Positions 1 through 9,794 of a stretch of DNA of 64,000 nt are shown one piece after another. Made by a program: the position numbers and the translations under genes. Numbering within the stretch: the first letter of the stretch is position 1; every line of letters begins with the position of its first letter. Origin of the DNA: Pleurodeles waltl (lineage: Eukaryota > Chordata > Amphibia > Caudata > Salamandridae); contig NC_090450.1 of the NCBI RefSeq assembly GCF_031143425.1, positions 166,463,486 through 166,527,485 on the forward strand. Reading direction: 5' to 3'. A model generated the notes under the pieces. It did no database searches. It saw only the letters and a list, made by a program, of their open reading frames with translations, and was not told where the DNA came from.

Positions 1-500
1 GTCTTGCAGCTTCAAGTGCCACCATGTAAATGGCAAGAAATGGTTGCGCACAATGAATGTCAAGGTTTAAAATGCAAGGAATGAATCGCGCGTCTTGCTG
101 ATTTGAATGCCACCATGTAAATGCCAAGAAATGGTTGCGCACAATGATTATCAAGAGTTAAAGGCACAGAATGAATCACGCGTCTTGCCGATTCGAATGC
201 CACCATGTAAATGGCAGGAAATGGTTGCGCACAATGATTATCAAGAGTTAAATGCACGGAATGAATCGCACGTCTTGCCGATTCGAATGCCATCATGTAA
301 ATGCCAAGAAATGGTAGCGCACAATGAGTACCAAGAGTTAAATGCAAGGAATGAATCGCGTGTCTTGCCGATTCGAATGTCAATATGCAATTGTCTAGAA
401 ATGGTCACGCACACTGTTGCCGACCAGAATCTCAAAAGTCAAATGCCAAGAATGAATTGCGCGTCTTGCTGATTCAAATATCAACATGTAATGCCAGAAA
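1..500. repeat. 90-bp tandem repeat (minisatellite), about 5 copies
   Basis: The motif CACCATGTAAATG recurs, with variation, at about 20, 111, 201, 291 and 381, giving a period of 90-91 bp. A degenerate last copy fades near 480-500, and the left edge is cut by the window. Because 90 is a multiple of three, frames stay open on both strands; the plus frame 107-472 would give a 30-residue repeat and a minus frame is open over 60-383. This is expected of a satellite with an in-frame period and is not good evidence for a gene. Confidence 0.9.
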
Positions 501-1153
501 CCAAGAGCACATTCACACCCACAAGGAAAAATCTTCCAACATGAAAACTAGGCCCAAAAACTCAAATGCCTTCGAAAACGGGATCGGGGTCCCAGTCCGA
601 CCTCCGCCTTTCCGCCCTGATCAACGATCACCAACACAATGAAGGACAAAGGCCTGGAAGATCAACGTAGGCCTCCGGAACAGGAGCTAAGGTAATTGCT
701 GCTGCTGTGCACTGGGACCACTGAATAGTGAGCACGTGGAGCTGGGCTGGCTCTCTTATATAGAGTCTGGCCCAGCCCACAAACCACACCCAGTCATGCC
801 GAAGAGAAAGCTTCTAGTAGGCCCTGGAAAGGGACCACACCCTGAAACACTCTGAAAGCCTGCAGCTATACATTGCAAATTAACAGTATTTACAAGAACC
901 TTGAACATAAGTCTTCAGGATTAAACTCTGCAATGCAAAGGTTTAAACAACAGCATATCAACATAATCTCATGAGTGCTGGGTTTTTGCATTCCAGTCGC
1001 CCATAGAGCACGCACTGCCCTGATGTTGACACAGAGAAGATCTTAGATCGTACGGTTTCCAGTACCACAAGTAATTATCTTGGTTTTGAAACCAATTTAA
1101 GGTTTGCTCCATGTCAACCCTTGGTCAACGTCCCTCAGGCATTAAAGAGATTT
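501..1153. other. Unassigned interval, no gene recognised
   Basis: No coding region is supported. A TATA-like stretch (TTATATAG) lies near 756-763, downstream of a GC-richer segment. It could be the remains of a retroelement promoter or LTR, but no LTR ends, primer-binding site or coding sequence were found. Confidence 0.3.
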
Positions 1154-1504
1154 GGGTCCTCATTACAACCCTGCCCGTCGGCGGTAATTTGAGGAAAGGT
1201 GCTGCCAACAGGCTGGCAGTACCTTTTCCCAAACATGGCGGTTTGGCTCAAGCCAAACCACCAATGTACCATGCCTGCCACCAGGGTGGTAAAGGCCGCT
1301 GGGCTGGGGACTTCGGTCTCCAGCACCGCTGCTGTCACAGTCCCACCCACAGGATTATGACCCCGCCTATCACTGTGGTTTTCGTGGCAATCGTACCGCC
1401 ACGAAAACCATGGCAGTAGGCACTATCAATGCCAGGGAATTCCTTCCCACCCCTTTCCCCTCCCAAGAGACCTCCCCCACCTTCACCCTCCCCCTCCTGC
1501 CCCC

Positions 1505-1765
1505 CTCACATTTGCACACCCACACATGCACACATACACAATCATACACACACGCATACCCACATCCACTCATGCACGCACACATACACACCGCAACACA
1601 CACCAACAACACACATTCACAACACACAACATACACTTACACTCACATTCAGTCATTCACGCATGCATTCAACACAACTCACACCCGCATGCACACATAA
1701 AAAAACAGACACATACCACCCCACACACACAACACCCTCACACATGCACACACCTCCCCGCTCCC
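1505..1765. repeat. CA-rich simple-sequence tract
   Basis: Degenerate (CA)n/(CACACAT)n sequence on the plus strand inside the MITE. Several long overlapping frames cross it, giving His/Thr-rich translations. They are composition artefacts, not genes. Confidence 0.9.
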
Positions 1766-1833
1766 CCTCTCCTGTTGGAGAACCTGACTTACCTGCTTCC
1801 AGGGGGTCCTCTGGCAGGAGACCGGATGCGGCA

Positions 1834-1938
1834 CTGCTGTCAGCAGCAGCGTCCGCCAGCAAAACACCGCCAGGCTGTATCATTGCGCATGATATGGTAG
1901 GCAGTGTTTTGCTGGCGTAGCGCTGCTGCTGACAGCAG
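1834..1938. repeat. Long hairpin inside the MITE
   Basis: The arm 1834-1871 (CTGCTGTCAGCAGCAGCG, then CGCCAGCAAAACACCGCC) is repeated inverted at 1900-1938 with few mismatches, leaving a loop of about 28 bp. A second hairpin, TGGTTTTCGTGGC at 1376-1388 with its inverse at 1398-1410, is perfect over 13 bp. Confidence 0.8.
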
Positions 1939-2119
1939 CACCACCTTACCGCCATCCGCCGCCATGACCGTTGACGATATTCCGCCAGCCTTCTGGCGAA
2001 ATTCCGTTGAGGGTCATAATGTGGGTATGTGGCTGGTAGCCACGGCAACGGTATGTTGGTGGCTGTCGCCATTGCGGTAGGCGGCAGTTACCGCCAAAGT
2101 TGTAATGACGGCCTTGATG

Positions 2120-3360
2120 TTTTAATGTCCTCTGGGCTCTCCAATTTCAGAAGTATCTGTGTGTTATCGGTGTATTTATAGCAGGTGATGTCAAACTTTG
2201 CAATTAAATCTGGTAGTGATTTCATGTAGATGTTGAAAAGCATGCGTGAGATGATTGAGTCTTGGGGTATTCCTGCTTAGTTGTTGTATGGTTTAGAAGT
2301 GAATAGAGGGTATGTATAGTATTAGTTCTGTTGCATAGGTAGAATGTACTCCAAGTTAGAGCTGTGCCCTCTATTCTAGCTTTATCAAGTCTTTGGGTGA
2401 GTGTATAATGATTCACTATGTCAGAGGCTGCAGAAAAGTCAAGAGAAGAAGGATAAACCCAGATGGAGATTAGGGCAATTTGGTGTCTCTTCCTGGATGA
2501 ACACCAGGGTGGGAGTTGGAAAGTATTGAAATATTTCCAATGAATTGTTATATGTGGATGAAAGCTGCTCTTTCTATGAATTTGTACAGGAATGGTGGTT
2601 TACTGTAGGTTCGTAGTTGCTGCAGTCTTGATTGTCCAGGTTAGGCTTTTCTAAAGGGTGCGTATATATATGTTTTGCTGAGGTCTTCTGGCAAAACTCC
2701 TGTTGTTATGAGTTTTTGGCAAGTGTTCTCACTGGGATGGCCACAGAAGTTGGTAGTGGGATAATTTTGAAGATCGAAGGTGGACAAGGGTCAGAGGGGT
2801 AGCAAAGTGGTTTGCTTGTTTTGACAAGGTCCAGAAATTCACTTGGTAGCTGTGTTTGCCATTGACAGGAAGGTATTGGTGGAAATAGGATAAGACTGTC
2901 GATCATTTGTCTGATAAGTAAGCTTCCAATATATTTGCTTTAGCTTCGTAACGGCTAGCTAGTTTGCCACACAAAGCTTGAGAACTGGGATTGATAGCCT
3001 CTGTGCATTTTGGTTTATGGAGTTTTGTAAGTATTTTATAGAATTCTTTTTTGCACATCTTACATTGAGGATTCAGTTTGACTAGTACATGTTTTTGCTG
3101 CTTTCATTTTTGACTTGCATATTCTGTTGTGTCTGGGAAGGAATATCTTGTCCTCCGTGTGCTTTGTTTTGAGCCAGTTGTGTTGAAGCTTTGCATTTGG
3201 TTGTTTGATCTTTTTTAACGCTGTATTCATCCAATGTGTGTGTTTCCTTTTGTTATACTTAGATGTCTTCAGAGGAATTAGAAGTTCAAAAGCTGACTGG
3301 AGCCATCTTCAGAGTGTTTGTACAGATGTTGACTAGATCTATGTTGGAGGTTTGCTGGGT
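2120..3360 (-). pseudogene. Decayed L2/CR1-type LINE reverse transcriptase, part 1
   Basis: Read on the minus strand, this stretch carries degraded reverse-transcriptase blocks of an L2/CR1-group non-LTR retrotransposon. At about 2700-2906 it has a thumb-proximal region containing SDPCPPSIFK. Near 2410-2450 comes LDFSAASDIV, a relic of LDLSAAFDTV. Near 2220-2290 comes a relic of GxPQxSxLSxLLFNIYMKSL, and near 2165-2195 the YADD box has become YTDN. Stops and frameshifts are frequent, so no protein is made. The 3' portion runs off at about 2120. Upstream LINE sequence is displaced to 9795-10560 by Harbinger element B. Confidence 0.7.
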
Positions 3361-3464
3361 TTCTAGTTATCAGGGGTGGTACCACAGCCTACAAAACCCT
3401 GGTGGAAACAGAGCTCAGAATTGAAAGGGCTCACCATTGAGACACAGGGAAGAACCAAGCCACC

Positions 3465-3547
3465 ATGGAACCCGAACTGCAAGTCTTCCCGATGATCTTC
3501 TGCGTCATGCTCCACCTGGAACACCAACGCCGACAAAGACAACAATG
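3465..3547 (+). CDS. Candidate first exon of the element B transposase
   Basis: An ATG in good context (CCACCATGG) opens a 27-codon frame ending in a basic cluster (QRRQRQQ) and a consensus donor (TG|GTGAGT at 3547/3548). The exon ends in phase 2. Joining to an AG acceptor just before 6138 restores the frame of the transposase block that starts with a WRWRHTPH-like segment. The intron would be 2.6 kb and hold the minus-strand gene at 3.7-5.7 kb. HARBI1-like proteins often begin with a short basic region, and the element C transposase has a similar QRQRERQ segment. The acceptor lacks a good pyrimidine tract, so this exon is tentative. Confidence 0.3.
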
Positions 3548-3959
3548 GTGAGTACAGCCGCCTAGCACACAAGGGAGGGAGGGAAGAAAAGGAGAGTGAC
3601 ACACACAAAACACACCCAACACACACACACCATAAACAACAACCAGCTGCACACGTAAACCAATGGTACATTACACATGGCATAATAAAACAAGGACCTT
3701 AATGCTAGAGTAACTACAATGTATTAGCATAACAAAATCCACCACACAAACCAAATATATACAAATGTCCATGAAGGGCCAATGCCCAGTCCAACGTCAT
3801 GAGGGCACAAAAGTCCAGAGGGCACAGTCCAAGGACCAACCTGTTCCTGACACAGCTGGAGAGAGCACTGCAGGGGCATCATTTTGCAAGTGGAAAGGCA
3901 CCTCAGGAAGGGGGGCACCTCAGCCAAATACGGGAAGGTCCCCACTGGTTCTGAAGGGG

Positions 3960-4210
3960 GCAACATGCCCATTGCTTTGTCCTGGGGAGTGCAATGCCAC
4001 AGTCTCTCAAGTGGCTGAATTGCCCACTGGCTCTGGAGAAGGCAACATGCCCATTGCTTTGTCTTGGGGTGTGCAAGGCCACAGTCTCTCAAGTGGGTGA
4101 CTTGCCCACTGGTTCTGGAGGGGGCAACTCGCCCATTGCTCTGGGCTGGGGTTAGTGCAAGGCCAAAGTCTCTCAAGTGGGTGACTTGCTCACTGGTTCT
4201 GGAGGGGCAA
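3960..4210. repeat. 81-84-bp tandem repeat, about 3 copies
   Basis: GCCCATTGCTTTG-like motifs recur at 3968, 4049 and 4132, each followed by CACAGTCTCTCAAGTGG-like sequence. The array lies in the remains of the minus-strand element B gene. Confidence 0.8.
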
Positions 4211-4254
4211 CCCGCATAGCAGCTCCTGGAGGGTGGCCTACATGGCGTCCGCTG

Positions 4255-4555
4255 GCAGTGATGGCTACACTGTAGTGGTGGTTGGGGAGCCTTCTGGCCA
4301 GCCCCTGCACTGTCCAATAGCTGCATTGTAGTGGTGGTTGGCGGAGCCTCCTGGGCAGTACCTGCACTGTCAGATAGCTGCATTGTGGTGGTGGTTGGAG
4401 GAACCTCCTGGCAGCCCCTGCACTGTCCGATAGCTGCATTGTGGTAGTGGTTGGAGAAGCCCCATGGGCAGACCATGCATTCCCTGATGGCTGCATAGTG
4501 GTGGTGGTTGGAGGAGCCTCCTGGGCAGACCCTGCACTCCCTGATGGCTGCACTT
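4255..4555 (-). repeat. 60-bp tandem repeat, about 5 copies, coding-like on minus strand
   Basis: Units contain TAGTGGTGGTTGG on the plus strand at spacings of about 57-60 bp. On the minus strand they would encode a 20-residue unit containing AQEAPPTTTTMQ. Small indels between units switch the frame, so the array is no longer open throughout. Confidence 0.8.
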
Positions 4556-4769
4556 CCACAGCTGGCGGTGGGGGCCTGTGACAGCTGGTGGTGGTGGCAG
4601 TGTTAGCCTGACAGCTTCCACAGGTGTAGAGTGCCTCGTCTCCTCCTGTCCATGGGTCGTGGATCCCTTACCCTTCCTGGTAGGGGTGGATGGGCTCTTA
4701 CCCTCTCTGCCTCGTGGTGCAGGCTCCTTCCCCTTCTTCACAGCTGTTGCAGGCCCCTTACCTTTCTTT

Positions 4770-4900
4770 ACAGTTGGTGCAGGCCTCTTCACACTCTTCC
4801 CTGGTGGTGCAGGACTCTTCACACTCTTCCCTGGTGGTGCAGGACTCTTCACTCTCTTCCCTGGTGGTGCAGGCCCTTTACCCTTCTTCCCTGGTGGTGC
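4770..4900 (-). repeat. 30-bp tandem repeat encoding Lys/Pro-rich decapeptides
   Basis: CTTCACACTCTTCCCTGGTG-like units repeat every 30 bp. On the minus strand they encode a 10-residue repeat of the type KSVKSPAPPG, within an open frame 4370-4852. Plus-strand frames across the same DNA are shadows. Confidence 0.85.
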
Positions 4901-5553
4901 TGGCTCCTTCCCCTTCTGTGTTGTAGGTCTGGTATCCTTACCACCCCGGGTAGATGGATCTCAGGAGGTCAATAGCCTCCTCACTCAGGGTAGCAGGGCT
5001 CACTGGGGCAGGGCCTGAGGTGCCTGGGGTGAGAACACCCATCCTGGGTGAGCGGGCACAGGCAAATTGCTGAGGGGCTACTGTGAGGGCAGTGCTGGTA
5101 CGGGGGTGGCGGCTGTATCTGCAGCTGGGGTAGTCACAGAAGTGTCCGCCACCCATCGGATGAGGCATTAGAGTTTGTGTTGTATCCTACAGTCTCCGCC
5201 ATGGTGCTCCCCTCGCCCCCCCGTCCTACTGGTTCCCTCGGCGTCAGTGGACTCTACCTCCAGGGTCATGTGGAATGCAGCTTACTCTGTTGCCGGTGCC
5301 CCTGCTCCTCTGCCAGATAATGCTAATGCACACAAGGACAGGATGACAAAACAAGAAAGGGGAGAACACCATGAAACTAACAGTCCAGGCTGTCACACAC
5401 ATGGCCCACCATACCCATTTCCATCACCATTTACACACACCTTGCACAGTGCATGACATGTACACCACCAACAGATAATCCCCCCTTACACAATGCCTTC
5501 ACACACATCTCCATGCATCCATGCCACATGCATCGTGTCTACAGTGTACTCAC

Positions 5554-5667
5554 CTGTTGGTGTGGAGGCCCATACAGCAGTCCGTGCTGGGGTAGTACCC
5601 CATCCACCAGTCGCTCCAACTCCTGCGAATTGAAGGCTGGGACCCTTTCCCTGGTCACACAGGCCAT
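5554..5667 (-). CDS. First exon of a second Myb/SANT-like protein in element B
   Basis: An open exon of 38 codons starts at an ATG (5667-5665) and ends exactly at CAACAG|GTGAGT (5554/5553), a consensus donor in phase 0. The product contains FNSQELERLVDGVLPQ followed by LLYGPP, which matches the first helix of Myb/SANT-type domains in Harbinger accessory proteins (compare FTEEELRVMLEEIV in the other Myb-like gene of this element). Helices 2 and 3 would lie on a following exon, which I did not find. The gene diverges from the transposase block downstream of 6130. No defect is visible within the exon. Confidence 0.5.
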
Positions 5668-6129
5668 GGTAGTTTCAGACACAGGTCACAGCAGCGCATG
5701 CAGTGTAGGTCTTCTCCTGTTGAAGGTCAGGAAACAAGTGAGGAATGATTTAGAAAATTGCAGTCACGTCCGCGGCGGTGTACACTGTCACCACCAGTGT
5801 ACATCCCCATTGGCCACTGTACTCCATAGGCCCAATATTATCCAATGAGGAATTGCACATCGGTTCACGACTGCCTACCGCCTCAGCGCCCAATGTCGGT
5901 GGAATTACCTCACATCCACCTGTCTTTCCACACAGGACCGGCGGTCGCCATTTCAGGGGGGTGAACAGGCCTATCGATAATTACTGCGTCACAGGATAAA
6001 TAGGCATCTACTTTGAAATTTACACTGTCCCAATACGTAATTGCACAATGTGGACTGCTGTTGTGATTTAGTTGTTCAAATTGTGACAGCCTATACACTC
6101 TTGTGTCCCTTAGATACCTACAGATGTGA

Positions 6130-7222
6130 ATGAATAGGAGATGGAGACATACCCCCCATGGTGGACTTAGCTACACTGAGGACAGGCACATTATAATTAC
6201 CTATAGACTGGACAGGGCCACAATCACAGAGCTGTGTGCCCAGTTGGGGCCTGACTTGACATCAGCTATCCATCATCTGACTGGGATCCCCCCTCTTGTG
6301 CAAGTTCTATCAGTGCTCCATTTCCTGGCAACTGGTTCTTTCCAAGTGACAGTGGGCTTGGCAGCAGGAATGTCACAGCCAAAATTCTCAATCGTGCTGG
6401 TAAGAGTCTTGTCTGCCCTGGTAAAACACATGTGCAGCTACATTGCTTTCACCCAGGTGGAAGATTTGCCCACAGTGAAGGCCGGATTCTAAGCAATGGG
6501 ACATATCCCCAATATTATTGATGAGATTGACGGGACACATTTTGTGTTTGTTCCCCCCGCCAGAACGAACAGGCGTACAGGAATCGTAAACGTTTTCACT
6601 CAATAAATGTACAGATGGTGTGCCTGGCGGATCAGTACATCTCCCACGTCAATGCTAAATATCCTGGGTTGGTGCATGATGCCTTTGTCCTGAGGAATAG
6701 CAGCATCCCAAATGTGATGGCCCAACTACAGAGGCACAGGGTGTGGCATATGGGTGAGCTTGGGTCCCAGCCTGTTGTATGTTAGTGTATGCCTCTGATG
6801 TAACCCTAATAGGATAGTGTGTGCCTAAATTTTGTCTCTCAATGCCTGCAGGTGACTCTGGCTACCCAAACCTATTGTGGCTGCTGACCCCTGTGAGGAA
6901 TGCCAGGACAAGGGCTGAAGAACATTATAATGAGGCACATGGGTGAACCAGAAGGATCATTAAGAGGACCTTCGGCCACATGAAGGCCAGGTTCAGGTGC
7001 CTCCATCTGACAGGTGGATCCTTGTGCTACTCACCGAGAAGGTCTGCCAGATAGTAGTGGCATGCTGCATGTTGCACAACCTGGCCCTCACTCCATGTAC
7101 CTTTTTTGTAGGAGGAGGTGACTGGAGATGTCCCTGTGGCAGCAGTGGATCCTGAGGACAGTGAGGATGAGGAAGAGGATGTGGATAACAGAACATTAGT
7201 TATCTGTCAGTACTTCCAATGA
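6130..7222 (+). pseudogene. HARBI1-like transposase relic, element B
   Basis: This encodes the DDE nuclease of a PIF/Harbinger transposon, which would cut and paste the element with its Myb-like partner. The N-terminal block is open from 6130 to 6492 (YRLDRATITELCAQLGPDL, then LHFLATGSFQ and the SQPKFS motif). A stop at 6490 and a frameshift near 6562 follow. The first catalytic Asp lies in EIDGTHFVF (about 6530) and the second in LVHDAFVLRNSS (about 6680). An intron 6754-6851 (GTGAGC...CTGCAG) separates the last exon, which reads DSGYPNLLWLLTP and ends with an acidic tail and TGA at 7220. At the third catalytic position the expected ERTFG reads KRTFG (Glu to Lys, AAG), and an in-frame TGA precedes it. 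The protein is dead. Confidence 0.85.
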
Positions 7223-7707
7223 CACACAGGTGAGACAGTGCAACTTCACATTTCTGTGGCTATTGGTGTATTCTGTGTGGCAGTGGCATTCTGGCGCTAC
7301 TCACTTGTTACCTCTACTTACTGTCACATATGGATTATCATTTTACAGATGTTCGTGATATAACAACAATGTCCTGATGTGATCACTACAGCCAGCTACA
7401 GGTCATTCTTTCTATGTTTTCACTATGTACAGTTCATTTGCAATGGAAGTAGCTGGTACCATCAATACAAATTTTCAATACAGGAAATACTAGAAGTCGA
7501 GTTTTTTCCAAGGGTGTTTATTGTACTGCTAAGAAATAGAGGGGAAAGTGCAATGGAATGGGGTGATGATGGAGGAAAGTCCAGAGTATTGTTCCAGTCT
7601 GTTTGTAGCACAGGTGCAGTGTCCAAGGGGCCATAGGAAGGAGAGTAATGGCAGTTCAAGGTGGACAAGGTGACTGAGTGGTACACAAGGAGTACAATCA
7701 GGAGAGT
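7223..7707. other. Gap between convergent element B genes
   Basis: Non-coding spacer between the transposase stop and the end of the Myb-like gene. Nothing else was recognised; a shared 3'-end region for the two convergent genes is expected here. Confidence 0.4.
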
Positions 7708-9224
7708 CTAATTTCCTGGCGGTGGTCTTGGCAAGTGTCTCTGGCTTCTGTCTGGGTTGCAGGGAATGTTTGTGGGGTGGTTCACCTTCTGCAGGGGGAG
7801 GGGTGCTGGTGGCCTGTGGGTCCTGTGGCAGGGCCTCCTGACAACTAGCAGCAGTGTAAGTGGAGGGCTGGTCGATGGACTGGCTAGTTGTAGGGGCCCG
7901 CTGGTGTGCTGTTGCCTCCCTCATGATGTTGGCCATGTCTGCCAGCACCCATGGGTGTTGTTAATGGCCTGCAAGTCCTCCATGATCCCCTGATACTGTC
8001 CCTCCTGCAGCTGCCTGTTCTCCTGCACGTTGTCAAGGATCTGGCCCATCGTGTCCTGGGAATGTTGGTAGGCTCCCAGGATCTCAGAGAGTGCCTCCAG
8101 GAGAGTCGGTTCCCTGGTCCTTTCCTCCCCCTGGTGCACAGCAGTCCTACCAGTTTCCCTGTTGGCCTGTGCCCCGTCCCCTGAGCGGTGTGCCCACTGC
8201 CACTGACCCCAGGTCCCTGATTGTCTTGGGTGTGAAGTGTGACATGGGATCCCTGTACAGGTGGGAACACAGCTGATTGACGTGGCCTGGGGGCAGAGGT
8301 TTGGGTACTCTGGGTGGGTCCTGTGGTGTTGGATCCTGATGCGGGAGGCTCTGTGGTGGCCTGTGAGTGGGCCTGGGTGACCGGCTGTCCAGTGGTCCCT
8401 GATGGGCCTGGTAGGTCATCCATATCCAGAAGTCCAGAGTTACTGTCATCACTGGGGGCCTCATCTGTTGGGGGACTGGATAGTGGTGGCACCTCTTCTT
8501 CACTGACATTGACTGGGGTACTTGTGGGGATGTAAGTGATGTATTATGCTTCAAGTGTATGACATTTGTACTTCCCTGGCTTCCCCTCTATCGTTGGTGT
8601 TGCCCTGCCAGCTTCTGCTTGTGTATGATGATGTATTGTGGGATTTTTAGTTTCCCTATGCTGTGCACGCTTTAGTGATGGGTGTTGATGCAGGGCTGGG
8701 AGGGGTGTCCATGCAGGGCTTGGCATTGGGTTTAGTGAAATGTGTGGGTGCAGTGTATGGGATGGAGTGGAGTGATGGGGTGAGGGTGTGGGTGTGAGAT
8801 GGCATGCATGTATTGGGGGGTGATAGGTAGTAAATATTGACTTACCAGTGTCCAGTCCTCCGGCTGCTCCAGGGAGTCCCTCAGGATACAGTATTGCCAG
8901 TACCTGCTCCTCCCATGCTGTGAGTGGTGGGGGAAGAGGTGGGGGTCCACCGCCAGTCCTCTGTATGGAGAGCTGGTGTCTTGCTGCTATGGAATGTACC
9001 TTCCCCTGTAGGTCATTCCACCTTTTCCTGACGTCCTCCCTTGTTTTTGGGTGCTGTCCCACGGCATTGACCCTGTCCACGATTCTCCGCCATAGCTCCA
9101 TCTTCTTTGCAATGGATATCTGCTGTACCTGTGCTCCAAAGAGCTGTGGCTCTACCCTAACAATTTCCTCCAGCATGACCCTTAACTCCTCCTCAGTGAA
9201 ATGGGGGTGCCTTTGTGGTGCCAT
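7708..9224 (-). pseudogene. Myb/SANT-like accessory protein gene, element B
   Basis: In PIF/Harbinger elements a Myb-like protein binds the transposase, brings it to the nucleus and helps it bind the ends. Exon 1 (9224-8846) starts at ATG and contains FTEEELRVMLEEIV, a central SIAKKMELWRRIVDRVNAVG and a C-terminal REDVRKRWNDLQGKV: the three helices of a Myb_DNA-bind domain in about 90 residues. It ends at CACTG|GTAAGT in phase 1. Exon 2 probably begins at 8512 after CCCCAG, which restores the frame (VNVSEEEVPPLSS). The rest is Pro/Ser/Thr-rich, then a helical, coiled-coil-like segment (LLEALSEILGAYQ, ILDNVQENRQLQ) and a short basic C-terminus. Exon 2 has at least two frameshifts (near 8130 and 7960), so the copy is broken. 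It converges with the transposase. Confidence 0.85.
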
Positions 9225-9794
9225 GGGTGTTGTGTGATGTGTGTTGGCAAGGGTGTGTTGGGTAATGTGGCGGAGTTTGTGATGAGGAGGTCATGAGGGG
9301 TGTATGGGTGTAAGTGGTGTATGTGTCTAGTTGCCTCTGTGTTCTTCTTCTCAGTCTCCTGGTGGCAATTGTTGTTGGTAAGGGGTTGTGGGTAATGTGG
9401 GTGTGTGTTTTATAGTGGTGTGGGTGTGGTGTGTGTATGAGTGTCAGGTTGTGTATTTGGTATTGGCCAATGTAGTGTTGTTATGTATGGGGGTGTCCAT
9501 TCTGTGTGCGGCGGTATGTACCGCCAATGGGTACTGCAGTTGAATGTCCACCATGGTGATTCGTGGGTCATATTGTGATGTGTGTTGTTTTATTAGCGTA
9601 ACGGTATGGGATTGGGACCGCCACTTTATCACTGACCTTTGGTCTGGCAGATTTGTGTATGTGGCAGTATTCTGTCGGATTGATGTGTGTGTGTGTCATA
9701 ATATGGTGAACGGATATCCGCCACTGTGGCAGTATGTTGGCGGCCGTCAGCGTGGCAGTAAGCAGCATTTACCGCCAATGTCATAATAAGGGCC
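9225..9794. mobile_element. Right terminal region of element B
   Basis: T/G-rich non-coding sequence upstream of the Myb-like gene, followed by subterminal GGCGG/CCGCC motifs (near 9510-9530, 9620-9630, 9715-9725, 9735-9780). The last 35 bp form the terminal inverted-repeat sequence, ending AAGGGCC at 9794. Closely spaced CCGCCA motifs are plausible Myb-like protein or transposase binding sites. Confidence 0.6.

Larger units (their letters stand above)
1154..2113. mobile_element. Non-autonomous Harbinger-type MITE
   Basis: The left end reads GGGTCCTCATTACAAC and the right end, on the complement, GGCCGTCATTACAAC. Both are followed by GGCGGTAA-like sequence, forming imperfect inverted termini of about 30 bp. 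Flanks are TTT on the left and TTG on the right, so a 3-bp target duplication is possible but not clean. The interior is non-coding, with two strong hairpins (1376-1410 and 1834-1938) and a CA-rich tract. The termini resemble those of element B ending at 9794 and of the palindromic MITEs at 25305 and 39361. Confidence 0.65.
3757..5330 (-). pseudogene. Remains of the downstream part of the element B regulatory gene
   Basis: The minus strand reads, in order, an acidic/Ser-Thr segment (a TLEVESTDAEGTS-like stretch near 5230-5270), a segment with SPATLSEEAIDLLRS (about 4955-5000), the Lys/Pro decapeptide array, a basic KKGKGP region, and the 20- and 28-residue repeats. Frames are interrupted by stops and shifts. 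The low-complexity basic tail looks like a nucleic-acid- or chromatin-binding tail, but this is inference. Order and strand suggest it continues the exon at 5554-5667. The exon that would complete the Myb-like fold was not found and is probably deleted. Confidence 0.45.
3361..9794. mobile_element. Harbinger element B (PIF/Harbinger DNA transposon), left end lost
   Basis: A 6.4-kb block inserted in the minus-strand LINE. It has three gene relics: a HARBI1-like transposase (+), a Myb/SANT-like protein (-, 7.7-9.2 kb) and a second DNA-binding-type protein (-, 3.7-5.7 kb). The right terminus is sharp: the complement of 9760-9794 reads GGGCCTTATTATGACATTGG followed by CGGTAA, like the other Harbinger-type ends in the window, with TAT following at 9795-9797. 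I could not find a matching left terminus near 3361; that boundary is set only by where LINE-like sequence stops. Two nested Harbinger copies remain an alternative to a single three-gene element. Confidence 0.6.

Noticed and set aside
1410..1920. Long overlapping frames up to 163 codons
   Set aside because: They cross a CA-rich simple repeat; the His/Thr-rich translations follow from composition.
4578..5018. Plus-strand frames of 78-146 codons with LVVQAPSPSS-type repeats
   Set aside because: Antisense shadows of the 30-bp repeat whose minus-strand reading gives the plausible Lys/Pro-rich tail.
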